A DNA stretch of 64,000 bases from Ilex aquifolium (Eukaryota > Streptophyta > Magnoliopsida > Aquifoliales > Aquifoliaceae), in NCBI GenBank assembly GCA_951799425.1, contig OX637393.1:38079744-38143743 (forward strand), read 5' to 3'. Positions 1-12,008 of the stretch are shown in pieces. Position 1 is the first letter of the stretch, and every line of letters starts with the position of its first letter. A model generated the notes under the pieces. It was not told the DNA's origin and did not search any database. It saw only the letters and a program-made list of their open reading frames with translations. Made by a program: the position numbers and the translations under genes.

Positions 1-1147
1 AACAAAAATTGATTCTGTTTTTTTATAAAAAAAAAAAAACATAAAAACAAAAACGTTACCAAACGCAACCTAATTTATTGATTTGAACTTATAACATATG
101 AAATGTCAGGTCAAGTTCCTTGTTTTCGCTTCCTTTTCAAACCTTGTACAATTCAAAATTAAAGTCACAAGTTTTTTTTTCATCAAGTCACAAGTTCACA
201 TGTGAATCTTCAATTGTTGGAATGGACATCGTCAATCTCACACCACTTTGAACTTTATGTCTAGGCTTGTTAATTAAAGGGATTTCCAATTGTAATCCCA
301 ATTCAATTCCAATTTCAAAAAGTTACTCTTGTTAATAGTTTATATCCAAATTTCATGAAAATAACAAAACTTGCTCTAAAAATTTGATTTGATCCAAATG
401 ACACAATTAGAAATAAATTTTATTAAATTATATTTTAAATTGTAACACAATTTTACCAAAACCAAAATAATTAGTTAATTTCATCATATGTTATACGTAC
501 GGTTGAAATCAAACAACTTTTGGATCCGACATTGATATTTGATGTTCGAATCATTCAAATACGATATAATAAATTCAAAATATTAGTTAAAAACATCTAT
601 CTAATAAGTTACTAACAGTTTAAATTTTATCTTCACGTATTTTTTCATCTCATTTTTATCACAACACTCATATCTATCTCTTGTTGTTTATTGTGGCTCA
701 ATACAATTTTTATTGCAGATAGCTGATACTTTAAAGTTTATACCCACATATTTTTCTCACTCATTTCTACCAAATGTTAATTATTGTGGCTCTATACAAC
801 TTTTAGTGTGGATATTATTCATATATGATAATGTATTCATATTAATATTTTTTTGAGATAATGTATTTTGAGAAAATTTTATCAATTTTTTTGATATAGT
901 GAGCTCGGTTTTTTGAATGCTCAAATTTATATTATATCGTGCCTTTAAATATGAGTTATGAGTAGTGAATTTATATCCAAATAATTGAGATTAAATTCAA
1001 ATTAAAATCTAATTTATTGAGGAGGCTATACTGTCCTGTCCTCCAGAGTCATGTAGCATTCAGGAATCTTTTAAACCCTGGGACCCTAAGTGATAAAAAT
1101 GTTTGAATGTACAGTTCATCATTATTATCACTTGAGCTACCTTTAAG
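1..1147. other. AT-rich intergenic DNA
   Basis: No coding region is supported here. About 50 bases near 880-945 recur, inverted and diverged, at about 24,376-24,440, so a dispersed repeat is present. A short poly(T) insertion with direct repeats lies at 162-196 and is listed separately. Confidence 0.6.
162..196 (-). repeat. poly(A) micro-insertion with 12-bp direct repeats
   Basis: The 12-mer aagtcacaagtt occurs at 162-173 and again at 185-196. Between the copies are seven T followed by catc, so the minus strand reads GATG plus poly(A). The layout fits an extremely short retroposed tail with a target-site duplication. Two similar structures lie at 6,582-6,628 and 25,857-25,904. Confidence 0.55.
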
Positions 1148-1675
1148 GCTGACAATTATGTCATGCTCGTGTTGTGTCAGACTACAACAAATTTGCTTGT
1201 TCGCCGCCAAAACTCGTCGCTGAAAAACAAATTTGTTGTAGTGTCATTTTCGGGCTCGTGTCGAGCATTAGTAAACCCTAACTCAATTCGTTTAACTAAT
1301 CGTGTCATATCTGGTCAATCTATATATTTTCATGTCGTATTTATATTAACTCATATAACCCATGAATAAAAAATTTAACACTCAGTTTCATGTCCAAAAT
1401 TGTACTATCACTTAATCGAACATATGTTCATACTTTTTCTATAAATTAAAAATTAACTTAATAAATATAATAGTAAAAATGAGTAAAAATATTTTTTTTG
1501 TACAAGAATTAAGTCAATACTTAATAAAATATAATAAAAAAATTAACATTTATTTTTATAATACTACTTAAACGTGTTAATTGTGTCAATTTCATATTTG
1601 ACATTAACTCTACCCATTTATTATTTGTGTTAACGAGTTGTTTCATATATGAGTTCGTGTTGAAAAATAACCAAC
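1148..1675 (-). mobile_element. dispersed transposon copy (inverted relative to 20,639-21,268)
   Basis: The stretch rich in cgtgt/cacga words, ending near gagttcgtgttgaaaaata, matches the reverse complement of the element at 20,639-21,268 along most of its length, including the order of sub-motifs. No protein is encoded. The family is non-autonomous; its class is not clear because the ends are degraded here. A CACTA miniature is inserted at 1,180-1,243. Confidence 0.55.
1180..1243. mobile_element. 64-bp CACTA-type miniature element
   Basis: The right end, read outward-in on the minus strand, is CACTACAACAAATTTG. The left end is gACTACAACAAATTTG, the same with one change at the first base. 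The element is bounded by tca at 1,177-1,179 and tca at 1,244-1,246, a 3-bp target duplication as expected for CACTA (En/Spm) elements. Only about 32 bp lie between the inverted repeats, so it can code for nothing. It sits inside the repeat at 1,148-1,675. Confidence 0.7.
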
Positions 1676-4170
1676 CATAATCAATTAATTTTGTATCAAT
1701 TTTAAATTGTGTTTTTATGTTATGTTAGAAATTGCCACTATCCCTACCTTGGGGGTTAAGCAAACTATTTCTAACCATTTGATTGTAACGAAATAAGGAA
1801 TCTTTATTCATTGATTATTCAGAATTTTAAACTTTCAATGGACGTGTGGCATGTTCATAGAAACGGCTACATGAAGTGTCCTAGACATTATATCCATAAA
1901 ATATAGTGCAACCACATGATTTTCAAGAGGGGTGGGTCTTGTATAAAAAAGGATAAAATAAGGCGGTTTAGACCAGATTATTTTCACCACAAGCACTTGT
2001 TGCGGCCTAATGTTAGGTAAGCTACCTAAAAAAAATGTAATGTCATAATTGTCCATATGGGTTTTAATGCTAATTCTAGTTTATCTCTTCAAATTCATTT
2101 TTTTTTTAAAATTTTTACCCAAAACTTACAAAATCATAATTAATTGGTTCCCATATATCCGTCTTCACTGTCAAAACAAGCAAAAAGAATATATATATAT
2201 AAAAAATAAAGTTGCATAATATATACAAAGCAATTGGATGTTTATCAATTGTACCACCCATAAACCTTGTAGACAATATTGTATACTCTCTAATGAAAAG
2301 TTCCATCTTACATGAGTTTTGCGGTCTCTCTCTCCTCCCTCCCAAAAAAAAAAATAATACGTAATTTTGAAGTTAAGCTTTTACGAAAAAATACTATGGA
2401 TTATTCTATGTGCACCAAATTTGTATATTAAAATTTATACCAAATCAACTGCAATCGTTAGATCACTGATGAGACTCACTAATTTAACAGTTATAAGTGA
2501 TTTGGTGTAAATTTTAATGCATATTTTTTGTGCAAATAATATTGCTCAATTGAAAAAGAGGAGACAAGTGGTATTTTCTTACATTTTGTTAGAAGATTTA
2601 AATATAGATTTTTATTGTCTTAATTTATTATTTTCTAATTAATATCCTCATTTTTTAGCCACCACTAGTAATTCAAGTAAGGTAGGCTAACAAGAATCCA
2701 TGATGAAAACCACATTAAAGAAAACAAAACCTATGCTAACTGTTGTCATGTATGGCACCTCACATGTGCCCTTCTTTATACTTACTTCCACATGCCTCCC
2801 TCCCATACCCTAATTATTTGCCTTAATAATTTAATTATTCCACCCACAGAAAAATCAGAATAAATAATTGCCCTCCTTTCTACGTGGAATCACAACGAAC
2901 CTTGTCACCATACGAACATAACTACGTGGCACCCACTGTTTCCCCACCATAAAAGCCGTAAAACAAACGGCACGGTCCTTTCTCGTTTTGTAGCCAGTCT
3001 CCAACTGCCCACGGTTTTTCAATACCTAACCCTAGTCAAAACTAGCCCAATCATGTAACCTCAGAACCGTCGTTGAATTATTCCAAAATTTAAAAAATAC
3101 AAATAAAAGATCACTTCCTAAACTAAGAAATTTTAACACGAATTTGATTAAATATGAGACCAACACGACACATATCTAATATAATATGAACTCAATTATA
3201 TCCAAAAATAAATTAAGTATAAAATAAAAAAATAATTTCAAACGACATAAAAAAGACACACACGATCAAGTGAGATTAAAATGAATCTCACCTTAATATT
3301 TATAATTAACTAATTAAATTAATAATTTTTATGCCTTGTCCCTCAATAATATGAATCAATCACTTTTTTTCTCTCTTTTTACGCATTGAATAATTTATTT
3401 AGTTTATATAATTATTAAAAGATAAATTAAAACTTTTAAATATATTATTTTTTTTATAGAAAATCAAGAAAAGTCATCAAAAAAATTACATATAAATTTT
3501 ATGGTTAATTACACTAGAGGGCTCAAAGTAAGAGATTTATCTTATATTAGTCCCATTTTAATTACATAATTTTTGTTCATAAAATATTGAATATATTTTT
3601 ATGTGATTCTTCAAGCAAATAACGTTCAGATTGTTAATAATTTTTTATTATAAATTTATCATGTGATGCCTAGATATGGGCAAAAAATTAATTTTAGTTA
3701 ATTTCAAATATTCAACCACAAACCAACACCACAACACGTTTAGTATTTATTTGAACAACCATACATATACCCAAAAGAAGGACGGCTAAGAAATCTGAAA
3801 TATGGAAAAGTTTGGGGTTGTTTCAAAATATACCAAGACTTGAAGGGCACTGGTGCAAAATGGCCATGAGCGAAAGATTCATATAGGTTGTAGTAGAGAG
3901 CTCCTAATCCCTATTTGTATTTTTTTGCTCATATCACGTGATAAATTTATAATAAAAATTTATGAATAATTTAAATATTATATGTTTAAGAGATTATGTA
4001 AAAATATATTTAATATTTTAAAAATTAAAATAATATAATTAAAATATTATAAACTAAAATAAAACTATTTTAATGACTTTCGGTGCAATTAAGCATAAAT
4101 TTTAAAAAGATAAAATATGACGGATTCAAAGTACTTAAATTTTAATGACTATAACTTAAAAATCTATCTT
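1676..4170. other. intergenic DNA upstream of the serine-rich gene
   Basis: AT-rich sequence with no supported gene. It holds a fold-back MITE at 2,401-2,546. About 2,690-3,060 is less AT-rich and contains several CACGTGG-like and ACGTGG words, which could be distal regulatory DNA, but nothing proves it. Confidence 0.5.
2401..2546. mobile_element. fold-back MITE
   Basis: About 60 bases at 2,401-2,460 are repeated in inverted order at 2,484-2,546 with a few mismatches, leaving a spacer of roughly 25 bp. Shared words include accaaat and ttaaaattta. There is no open frame. The superfamily cannot be assigned because no clear target duplication is seen. Confidence 0.6.
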
Positions 4171-4177
4171 TCAGTCC

Positions 4178-4185
4178 TATAAATA
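4178..4185 (+). promoter_or_regulatory. TATA box of the serine-rich gene
   Basis: TATAAATA lies 127 bp upstream of the ATG at 4,312. It is followed by a leader with a CT-rich run (about 4,250-4,285), common in plant 5' UTRs. This spacing predicts a transcript start near 4,210. Confidence 0.6.
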
Positions 4186-4311
4186 CGTAGCTCGACTGAA
4201 GCTGGGTTTGCTCAATTCAGTTGCCGAACACGGTTTTTCAAGAAAGAAAGATTTTCTCTCTCTACTCTCTCTCAAAATTCTCCCCTTCAATTCCACTCTG
4301 TACTGACAACA

Positions 4312-4926
4312 ATGGCGGCTTCAGCTTCGTCTCAGAGATCAGCCGGACCGGTGCTTCGATCACTCTCTCCTTCTGGTAGACTCTGCTCTTCGCGTTCCGG
4401 TACGCCGTCGTTTTGTTCTTCGAGTTCAACCTTCTCTTGTAGATCCAGCACCTTCTTCCACAGATCATCTTCTCCTACTCGTGTGAATATGTGTGGCCCC
4501 GTTTCATCAGCACCGTCCGTACACTTCTCTCAGGATCGTCCGATTTCACCGAGCCGGTCGATCTCTGTGTCGCCTCGTAATCAACTAAATCAAGTGAGGA
4601 AAATGCCAAGCAACAACCAGACGGTGTCGTTTCGGAAGAGGACTAGCTGTATGTGTTCGCCGACGACGCATCCAGGCTCTTTCCGGTGTAGTTTGCATAA
4701 GAATTTGGGGAAAAGTCAGACGGTGTCTTATCATTCAAATCGGTTGAATGCGCGGAGGTCGACGATGACGAACTCGCTGGTGAGAATCGGTACCGTTGAA
4801 GGCGATTTGGTGAAGAGAGCTTTGGCGTCTTCGATTCGGCCTTCGTCGCATCAGCAAAGGCGGCGAGCCTCCTTCCAGCTGCAGCGTAGTCGCCTTTCGG
4901 TCATGTCGAAAGCCGAAGAATTGTGA
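4312..4926 (+). CDS. plant serine-rich protein, uncharacterised family
   Basis: A 204-residue intact frame in one exon. The start is chosen because AACAATGGC is a good plant start context and the frame is preceded by a TATA box and a CT-rich leader. Residues 1-90 are very rich in Ser, Arg and Pro. The conserved part of the family follows: a Cys/His block CMCSPTTHPGSFRCSLHKN near residues 113-131, and a C-terminal block MTNSLVRIGTVEGDLVKRAL near 151-170, then a basic SSHQQRRR stretch. I recognise this pattern from the plant 'serine-rich protein-related' family (Arabidopsis At5g25280 type), whose function is unknown to me. The Cys/His block could bind a metal, but that is inference. No signal peptide or membrane segment is visible. 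Codon use is GC-richer than the surrounding DNA, as expected for a real gene. Confidence 0.88.
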   Translation: MAASASSQRSAGPVLRSLSPSGRLCSSRSGTPSFCSSSSTFSCRSSTFFHRSSSPTRVNMCGPVSSAPSVHFSQDRPISPSRSISVSPRNQLNQVRKMPSNNQTVSFRKRTSCMCSPTTHPGSFRCSLHKNLGKSQTVSYHSNRLNARRSTMTNSLVRIGTVEGDLVKRALASSIRPSSHQQRRRASFQLQRSRLSVMSKAEEL

Positions 4927-6265
4927 TGATCAATGAATTCGTACTTTTCCGGCAACGGTGACGTAATATGGCGGCGGAAAGCGAGGGTGATGACGTTGGA
5001 TTTCGGACAATCAGCGGAGGTCCGAACGGACTAGATTTTTGTGTACTCCGGTGACCGAAACACTAAATACCTAAATTACAGGACCTTTTCTGTAGATACA
5101 CATTTATAAATAACAAAGCCATTAAAGGCTAATCAAAGTTAAGGACCAGTTAATCATAATCCAATTTTGATAATTTGAGATTAATCTCTGTTTGAGTTCA
5201 TTGAAAAAATAGATTTTCATTTGATAATTGACGGATCTGACATGGTTGGCGCCGTGCTTCGTCCCACAATACGACTCAGTCCTACTCTATTCCAATGTTT
5301 TGATAATTGATCGGTTTGCAGTTCGCGTGGTATTTGTACGTGGCATGCCTGAGGAGTGAGTTGTCTGTTCGTTGCAAAAAAGTTAGATTCGTTGTTCCGG
5401 GGAGGTTAAGTATTTGTTTTCTTTTGCCTGTTTGTTATTTTATTTATTCTAATCTATGTAACTTTTTATTTGCTTTGTATTTTGCAGGAAATTTCCGGTG
5501 GACTGTAACTTGGATTTTTGAAAAATGATGATTCACCCAGAGAGCAATTTTGAACAATAAATTTCAAAATTGCTATATCAATATTTCAAATTCGTGATTT
5601 GCGAGAGAAAAATCTAAGTAATCTGATGTATATAATTTATAAATAATTAAGTACAATCTAAATCAATAATATAATTACAAATATAAAAGGGGATGGTTTA
5701 GACAATTTTTTAATTTTAAAATAATTTTTAGGCACCATTGACTGAAAGGCCCTATTGGCTCTAAAGATAATTGACAAGAGGATGGGTAGTCATGAAAAAT
5801 ATGTTATAAATCAAGGGATGCTAGCCCTAAAAGGAGGGGATCAGCAACTGCTTTAATGGCCTATTGTAGCCTGTCATTAGACGGTTAAGAGGGGTTGATT
5901 TGGTCAACCAACTCTAATATTTTGACAAAGTATTTAGAACATTTATAAATTATAATCTTGAATAAAAATGAAATTTCTTAGAATAATACATTTGATAGAG
6001 AAATCTGCAATGCAATAATGCTGGATGCTAGTACTTTAACAGATTGACCTTAACATACTCGTAGTAAAGAGGTTTTTTCTTATGTTAATTTATCTATGGT
6101 TTAAAAATATTTTTTTATGTCAGAAAAAATAATTTCATCAAGAAAAACAAAATTCCATTCTATATAGTGAAACAGATTCCACGTTTTTAGTAGCATAAAA
6201 ATCATGCATGTATGTATTTATATGTGAATTATTATTCTTATGATTATATTTGAAAGAACAAACAA
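4927..6265. other. 3' UTR and downstream intergenic DNA
   Basis: The first ~130 bases keep the GC-rich character of the gene and are probably 3' UTR. At about 5,322-5,406 a block is preceded by tttgcag and followed by ggttaagt. About 80 bases on, ttttgcag precedes another block. This could be a spliced 3' UTR or a decayed exon, but no protein match is visible. The rest is AT-rich and featureless up to the retrotransposon target duplication at 6,266. Confidence 0.4.
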
Positions 6266-6270
6266 AGTTC

Positions 6271-7474
6271 TATTAACCAATATATATATATATAATCATA
6301 ATTACTATAATAATTTTATAATCACTAAGTATATTGTTATATGAAAACTAATTAATAAAATAAAATGCTTAACAAACATAAATGCACTTACAGTTACGCA
6401 GAATAATAAGGATAATAATAATCTAAAAATAATTCGAGCCATATGTAATCACAATTTCATTAAAACAAATTTGCTCTCTCTCGGTGCTTAATATTATAAG
6501 CAATTGTATCCCAAGATAGAACAAATTTTCGTTTCTGAAGAAACAACACTTCAATCTTTAAAACTCTAACGAACACAAATTTGTGTTTTATACTTTTTTT
6601 TTTTTTTTATCAAACTGTGTTTTATACTTGAACTGAACAAATATGTAATGCAAAAAAAAAGAGTGAGAGAATATATATAGTAGTATGCAAAATACTGTCT
6701 GTTTTTCGTTATTGGAAAATAATTGTAAGACAATTTATTTATAGACCCTTAGTACCTGTTTAGATTGTCTGAAGAGGTACAAGATGTCACTGTTCTCTGA
6801 ACCTGTATGGATCGAAGAGACTTGCCTTTAATCTGAACAGTAACGAAAGGAAAAGACACAATTGGAATGAATAGACACAATTCAATTTCGGTGTCAAATT
6901 CTAATTTAACGGACAAAAAATTTATAAATCCAATTTGATATTTTAATTTTGGTTGAAAGATTAATTATAATACGTATTCAAATTCGTTTGGTTTGACCCA
7001 CAACTTGCACCACACCAAATAATTTTTTTCAAAAAAGATAATTTTTTTTTTTTACCTAAGGCCCAAACCTGGCCAGGTCGGGTTGTGGTGGGCAGTGCGC
7101 ACTTGTGGTAACTAAGATTGTGTAAGTACTCGCTCCACTCACAAAAGTGTGGTACCCCTTGAGACCCAACCCATGAAGCCAACTAGGAGTATGTTAACTT
7201 ACTAATTTTTTAGTCTTCTTCCAATGGGTGACAAGTCTTATAGCTACACTTCATTAAACTTAGTTCTTTTCATCCATTCAAGTGAGTCACTTTGAGACAT
7301 AATTTCTCATTCAATACTTAATGGTTTTTTTAACAAATTAATATATCACATTAATCTCCTCGCATATGAGAACACGTTTAAACTTAGTCCCACTAATTTC
7401 GAGGTGTGAGTTCCACTTTTATTTAAGTCCAAAGTTACTAAAAATAACTTAATCAAAACCATTATTTTTCAACA
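6271..7474 (-). repeat. 3' LTR of the copia element
   Basis: About 1.2 kb, alignable with 12,009-13,179 along its whole length. It carries an extra 34-bp insertion-plus-duplication at 6,582-6,628 that the other LTR lacks. A TATA-like word (minus strand TATAAATA) sits near 6,735-6,745. Confidence 0.85.
6582..6628 (-). repeat. poly(A) micro-insertion in the LTR with 13-bp target duplication
   Basis: The 13-mer tgtgttttatact is at 6,582-6,594 and 6,616-6,628, enclosing 14 T followed by atcaaac. The sister LTR has a single uninterrupted copy at 12,352-12,364. This shows directly that the insert and the duplication arose after the LTR pair formed. Confidence 0.75.
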
Positions 7475-7484
7475 ATCCCCCACA
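7475..7484 (-). other. polypurine tract of the copia element
   Basis: On the minus strand GTGGGGGAT lies directly against the TGTTG start of the 3' LTR. This is the usual position of the plus-strand primer for reverse transcription. Confidence 0.75.
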
Positions 7485-8142
7485 TGAATGAAAATTCAAT
7501 GTATGAAATATAGACGCAAATTCAAACATAAGTGGAAGGTTACTGCATCGGGATAAGTAGCCTAGTAGCCTTGAACTTTTGTTATTGAAAAATTATCGGA
7601 TTTATTTGGTTAATCAATGGACTTGATGTCTTTGAACTGTTAGCTGTTTGTGTAAACCAAAACAATATAATTCACACAGTTTTCCTTCGAACACAGTTGA
7701 TTCTCACGTTTGTGTATATTTTGGCCTTGAGCACCACTTGGTTTCATGAGTAATTTAGAGTAATTAGCCTACGATTCTCATAGAAGTGACCCCTTCTTAC
7801 TCACACAGGTGATTGCTGATTGAGAGTACCCTATTATACTATACTTAGACTTTTTCAAGTCACATAAATCATTAAAAGCGTAACTTACCCTAGTTCTCAC
7901 GGCAAATATACGCTATCTCAACATAGGAATGAGAAGGAGTGAAAAACCTCCTCAGTGCGTCTCTAAGTTACACATAATTCAGTTGTCCCTTTGAACTTAG
8001 ATCTTAAGATCTCCAGTCAACTAAGTTGAGTTGCCATTATGGTGACTCTTGGTTAAGTAATAAGCTTTAAACTCATTTTCCTTGATAAACTTTTTACTTG
8101 CTCTCTAGTCAAACCTTTTGTAAACGGATTCACGATATTATC

Positions 8143-11100
8143 CTATGACTTCACGTAGTCAATAGATATAATACCATTCGAGAGCAATTGTCTAATGATA
8201 TTATGTCTACGACGCATGTGTCGAGACTTACCGTTATACATATAATTTTGTGCCCTTCCAATCGTAGATTGGCTATCACAATGTATACATTCTACTTCTC
8301 CTCTAAGAAATTGCGAAGTCATTCTGCTTCTTCTGTAGCTTTTATCTAAGGCAATGAATTTCGATTTCATTGTAGATCTAACAATACATGTTTATTTTGA
8401 GAATTTTCAAGACATGACTGCACTACTTAAGGGAAAGACATATCCAATCGTATATTTTGAATCTTTAGTATTGGATATCCAGTTAGCATCAATATATCCT
8501 TCGAGCATAGCTGGATATTTTGTGAAATGCAAACTATAGGTTTGGGTATATTTTAAATATCCTAATTATTGTTTTTCCTGTGGTCTATTTTAGGATTACT
8601 TGTATATTGACTTAACTTACTCACAGAGTATGGTATATTCAGATGAGTACAATTCATGATGTACATAAAACTACCAATTATACGTGCATATTCTAATTGA
8701 GATATGATTTCTCCACTATTCTTAGAGAGATTTATATTAACATCGGCATGTGTTCTCATAGGTTTTATCTCATACTTCTTGATCTTATCAAATACTTCAT
8801 CACTATAGTGAGATTGAGATAAAGTGAGTCAATTTGATGTTCTAAAAATTTTAGTTCCTAATATAACGTTAACAACGCCAAGGTCTTTCATTTCAAACTT
8901 TTTTGTCAACATCTGTTTGGTAGCTTAATGACATCATTATTGTTGCCTATAATTAGCATATCGTCTACATAAACACATATAATAACGTATCCACTATGAG
9001 TGCTATTAATATAAACACATTTGTCACACTCATTTATTTTAAACTCATTTAACAACATTACCTTGTTAAATTTCTCATTCCACTGCTTTGATTTTTAAAC
9101 CATAAAGAGATTTAACAAATTTACATATTTTTTTTTTGTCCATTAACAATGAATCCTTCATGTTGTTCCATATTTATTTCTTCATCTAATTTACCATTTA
9201 AGAATGATGTATTTACATCTATTTGATGTATCTTAAGACCATTCACAGCAACTATAACAATTAACATCAGTATGAATGTTATTCTAGTAATTAGTGAATA
9301 AGTATCAAAATAATCGAATCATTCCATTTGTTTATATCGTTTGATTATAAGTCTAACTTTGTACTTGTCAGTGGATTCATCGGCTTTCATTTTCTTTTTA
9401 AAGATCCAATTACAATCTAAAAGTTTATTACCTGAAAGAAAATCCACCAATTCCCATATATGATTTCTTGTAATGGATTCAATTTCAGAATTAACTACTT
9501 CCTTCCAATAAGGAGCTTCGGGAGAGGACATAACTTCATTGAAACTTTGAGGATCATTTTCTAATAGATAAGTTAAAAAAATCATAACCAAACGACGTTG
9601 AATTCTTTGTCCTTTTGCTAAGTCTAGATCCATCTTCTATGAACTCTTTGTCTGTATTGACTTGACCATTACTAGTCGTAGCATCAAATGGTCTCTTTAA
9701 TGATCTTGATTCACATGACATATTAAATGAAAATTTATTTTCAAAGAATAAAACATTCATTGATTCAATAATTGTATTAGTATGCATGTTATAAATCTTA
9801 GATTTATGAACAAGAAATCGATATACACTACTGTTATGGGCATAATCAATGAATACATAATCAATGGTTTTAAGTCCTATCTTAACCATTTCAGGTTAAG
9901 GAACTGTCACTTTTGCTAGACACCCTTACACTTTTAAGTGTTTATAGGAAGGTCTTCAACCTTTTCATAATTCATATTTGTTTTATTATGAGACATTTTA
10001 TTAAGAATATAATTAGTAGATAATAAGATTTTCTCTCACAAGTTTTGGGGTACACCCGAACTTGATAGCATAACATTCATCATTTCTTTCAATGATTGGT
10101 TTTTGCATTTAGCTATGCCATTTGATTGTGGTGAATCGGAGGCAGTAGTTTGGTGAATGATTCCATATGTTGAACAAAACTCCACAAAATGATATTCATA
10201 TTCATCTCCCTTACCACTTTTCAATGCCTTAATTTTTCTGCTAAGTTAATTATCAACGTTATTTTTATAATCCTTGAACATATTAGTTGCCTCATATTTA
10301 CTTCTAATTAAGCAAACATAACAGTATCTTGTGCAATCGTCAATAAAAATAATAAAATATTTTTTACCACCTAGTTGACACAAATTTTAAGTCACAAATA
10401 TCACTATGAATTAATTCAAGAGGTTCGTCAACTTTGATTCCACATAAGTCTCACACTTATGATTTGTATCAATAGAACACTTACACAAATCATTCAAATT
10501 AATTAATCTTTTAATAGTATCATAATTAGCATGTCCTAACTTAGCATACCATGTATTTGAATATTTCAATCAAGTAATAAGAATTATTTTCATTCTTCTT
10601 AATAATAGCTTTGGATATAATAGTCATTACATTGAGTTAAAAACCCATTGTTCAAGTATTCATTTATTCTTAGTAAGTACAAATTTATCGGATACAAAGA
10701 TTAACTTAAAATCATTCTTGCTATACAAAGAGCCGGACACCAAATTATTGCGAATATCGGGCACATAAAACACTTCATTTAAGGTGAGTTCTTGCTAGAT
10801 GTAATCTTTAGTATCACCTTGTCATCTTTTAACATTGGAGGTAGAAGAGTTCCACATGTAGAGTTGTTATTCTCTAACTTCTTGTAAGTAGAGAACATCC
10901 ATTTGTTGGAGCAAATATGTCGAGTAGCACCGGTGTCTACCCACCACTCATTGGGGTTTCCCACCAAGTTATGTTCAGATACAATAGTTAAGAGGTTAAT
11001 GTCAAAGACTTCCATTGAAAGCTTGTCCGTTTCAATCACGTTTGCTTGAGCATTTTGCTTCTTGAAGTTCTTTGGCTTACGACAATTTTTGGAGAGATGT

Positions 11101-11869
11101 CTCGATTTGTCACATAGCACTTGCCTTTGAACTTCTTAGATCCTTGATTTGGACCTTCATCGGTATGCTTCCTCTTTTTGTTAATCCTTGCCCCACCTTC
11201 CACGACGTTGGCTTTAGACTCCATGTGATTAACGACTCGACTTCTCTTCTCAGCTTTATAGTTGTCTTCCTCAATCCTCAAACAAGCTATCAATTCTTCA
11301 AGTTTCATCTCCTTGCGTTTATGCTTGAGATAGTTCTTGAAATATTTCCAAAGAGGAAGGAATTTTTCCATGATCGCAACCACTTGAAATTACTCACTAA
11401 GAAACATACCTCGACATGGAAGTCATGAAGGATAACTTGAAGTTCTTGAACTTGGGTTATGATGGTCTTTGAATCTACCATTTTATAATCAAAGAATTTG
11501 CCAACAATGAATTTCTTTGTGCCGCCATCGTCGGCCTTATATTTCTTGTCCAAAGACTCTCAAAGTTCTTTTGCAGATTTCACTGTACTATACACATTAT
11601 ATAATGCATTGTCCAGTCCGTTCAAGATATAATTTATACACAAAAAAATCCGAATGCTTTCAAGTATCCACAGCAACCAACTTCTCCTTATTGGTTTCAT
11701 TTTCACTAAGTGTAGGGACATCCTCACTTAGAAACATTGCAAGGTTCAGTGTGGCGAGATAGAAAAACATCTTTTGTTGCCAACGTTAGAAATTCGAGCC
11801 ATTAAACTTCACGGATTTCTCTCTATGAGACACACTCACAGTAGTAGGAACATAATTTGTTGTAGTCAT
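8143..11869 (-). pseudogene. copia gag-pol polyprotein, degenerate
   Basis: Reading on the minus strand, Gag starts at ATG 11,867-11,869 (MTTTNYVP...). It meets an in-frame stop after only 27 codons (11,786-11,788), just before the conserved RWQQKM stretch. Further frame shifts follow. Gag continues to about 11,036, then the zinc knuckle (CDKSRHLSKNC) and the protease motif WWVDTGATRHIC near 10,930. An integrase core fragment with DSPQSNGIAKCKNQ is at about 10,080-10,150. Reverse transcriptase covers 9,633 to about 8,560, with the YVDD active-site motif at 8,960-8,971. RNase H is at 8,370-8,143 (CIHCDSQSTIGRAQ..YNGKSRHMRRRHN). All motifs are recognisable but the frame is broken many times, so no polyprotein can be made. 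Confidence 0.9.
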
Positions 11870-12008
11870 TTCTGTTAAACAAATATAAGCAAATGACATT
11901 ATGATTTTAATAAACTAATGTAGTAATATAACAAAATAAAAATTTCTGATTTATATTATAGCATTAATTAATCTAATTATACAATAAATCAAAATATGTC
12001 TTAAGATT

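Noticed and set aside
11072..11428. 118-residue plus-strand frame
   Set aside because: It is antisense to the copia Gag region and has no features of its own.
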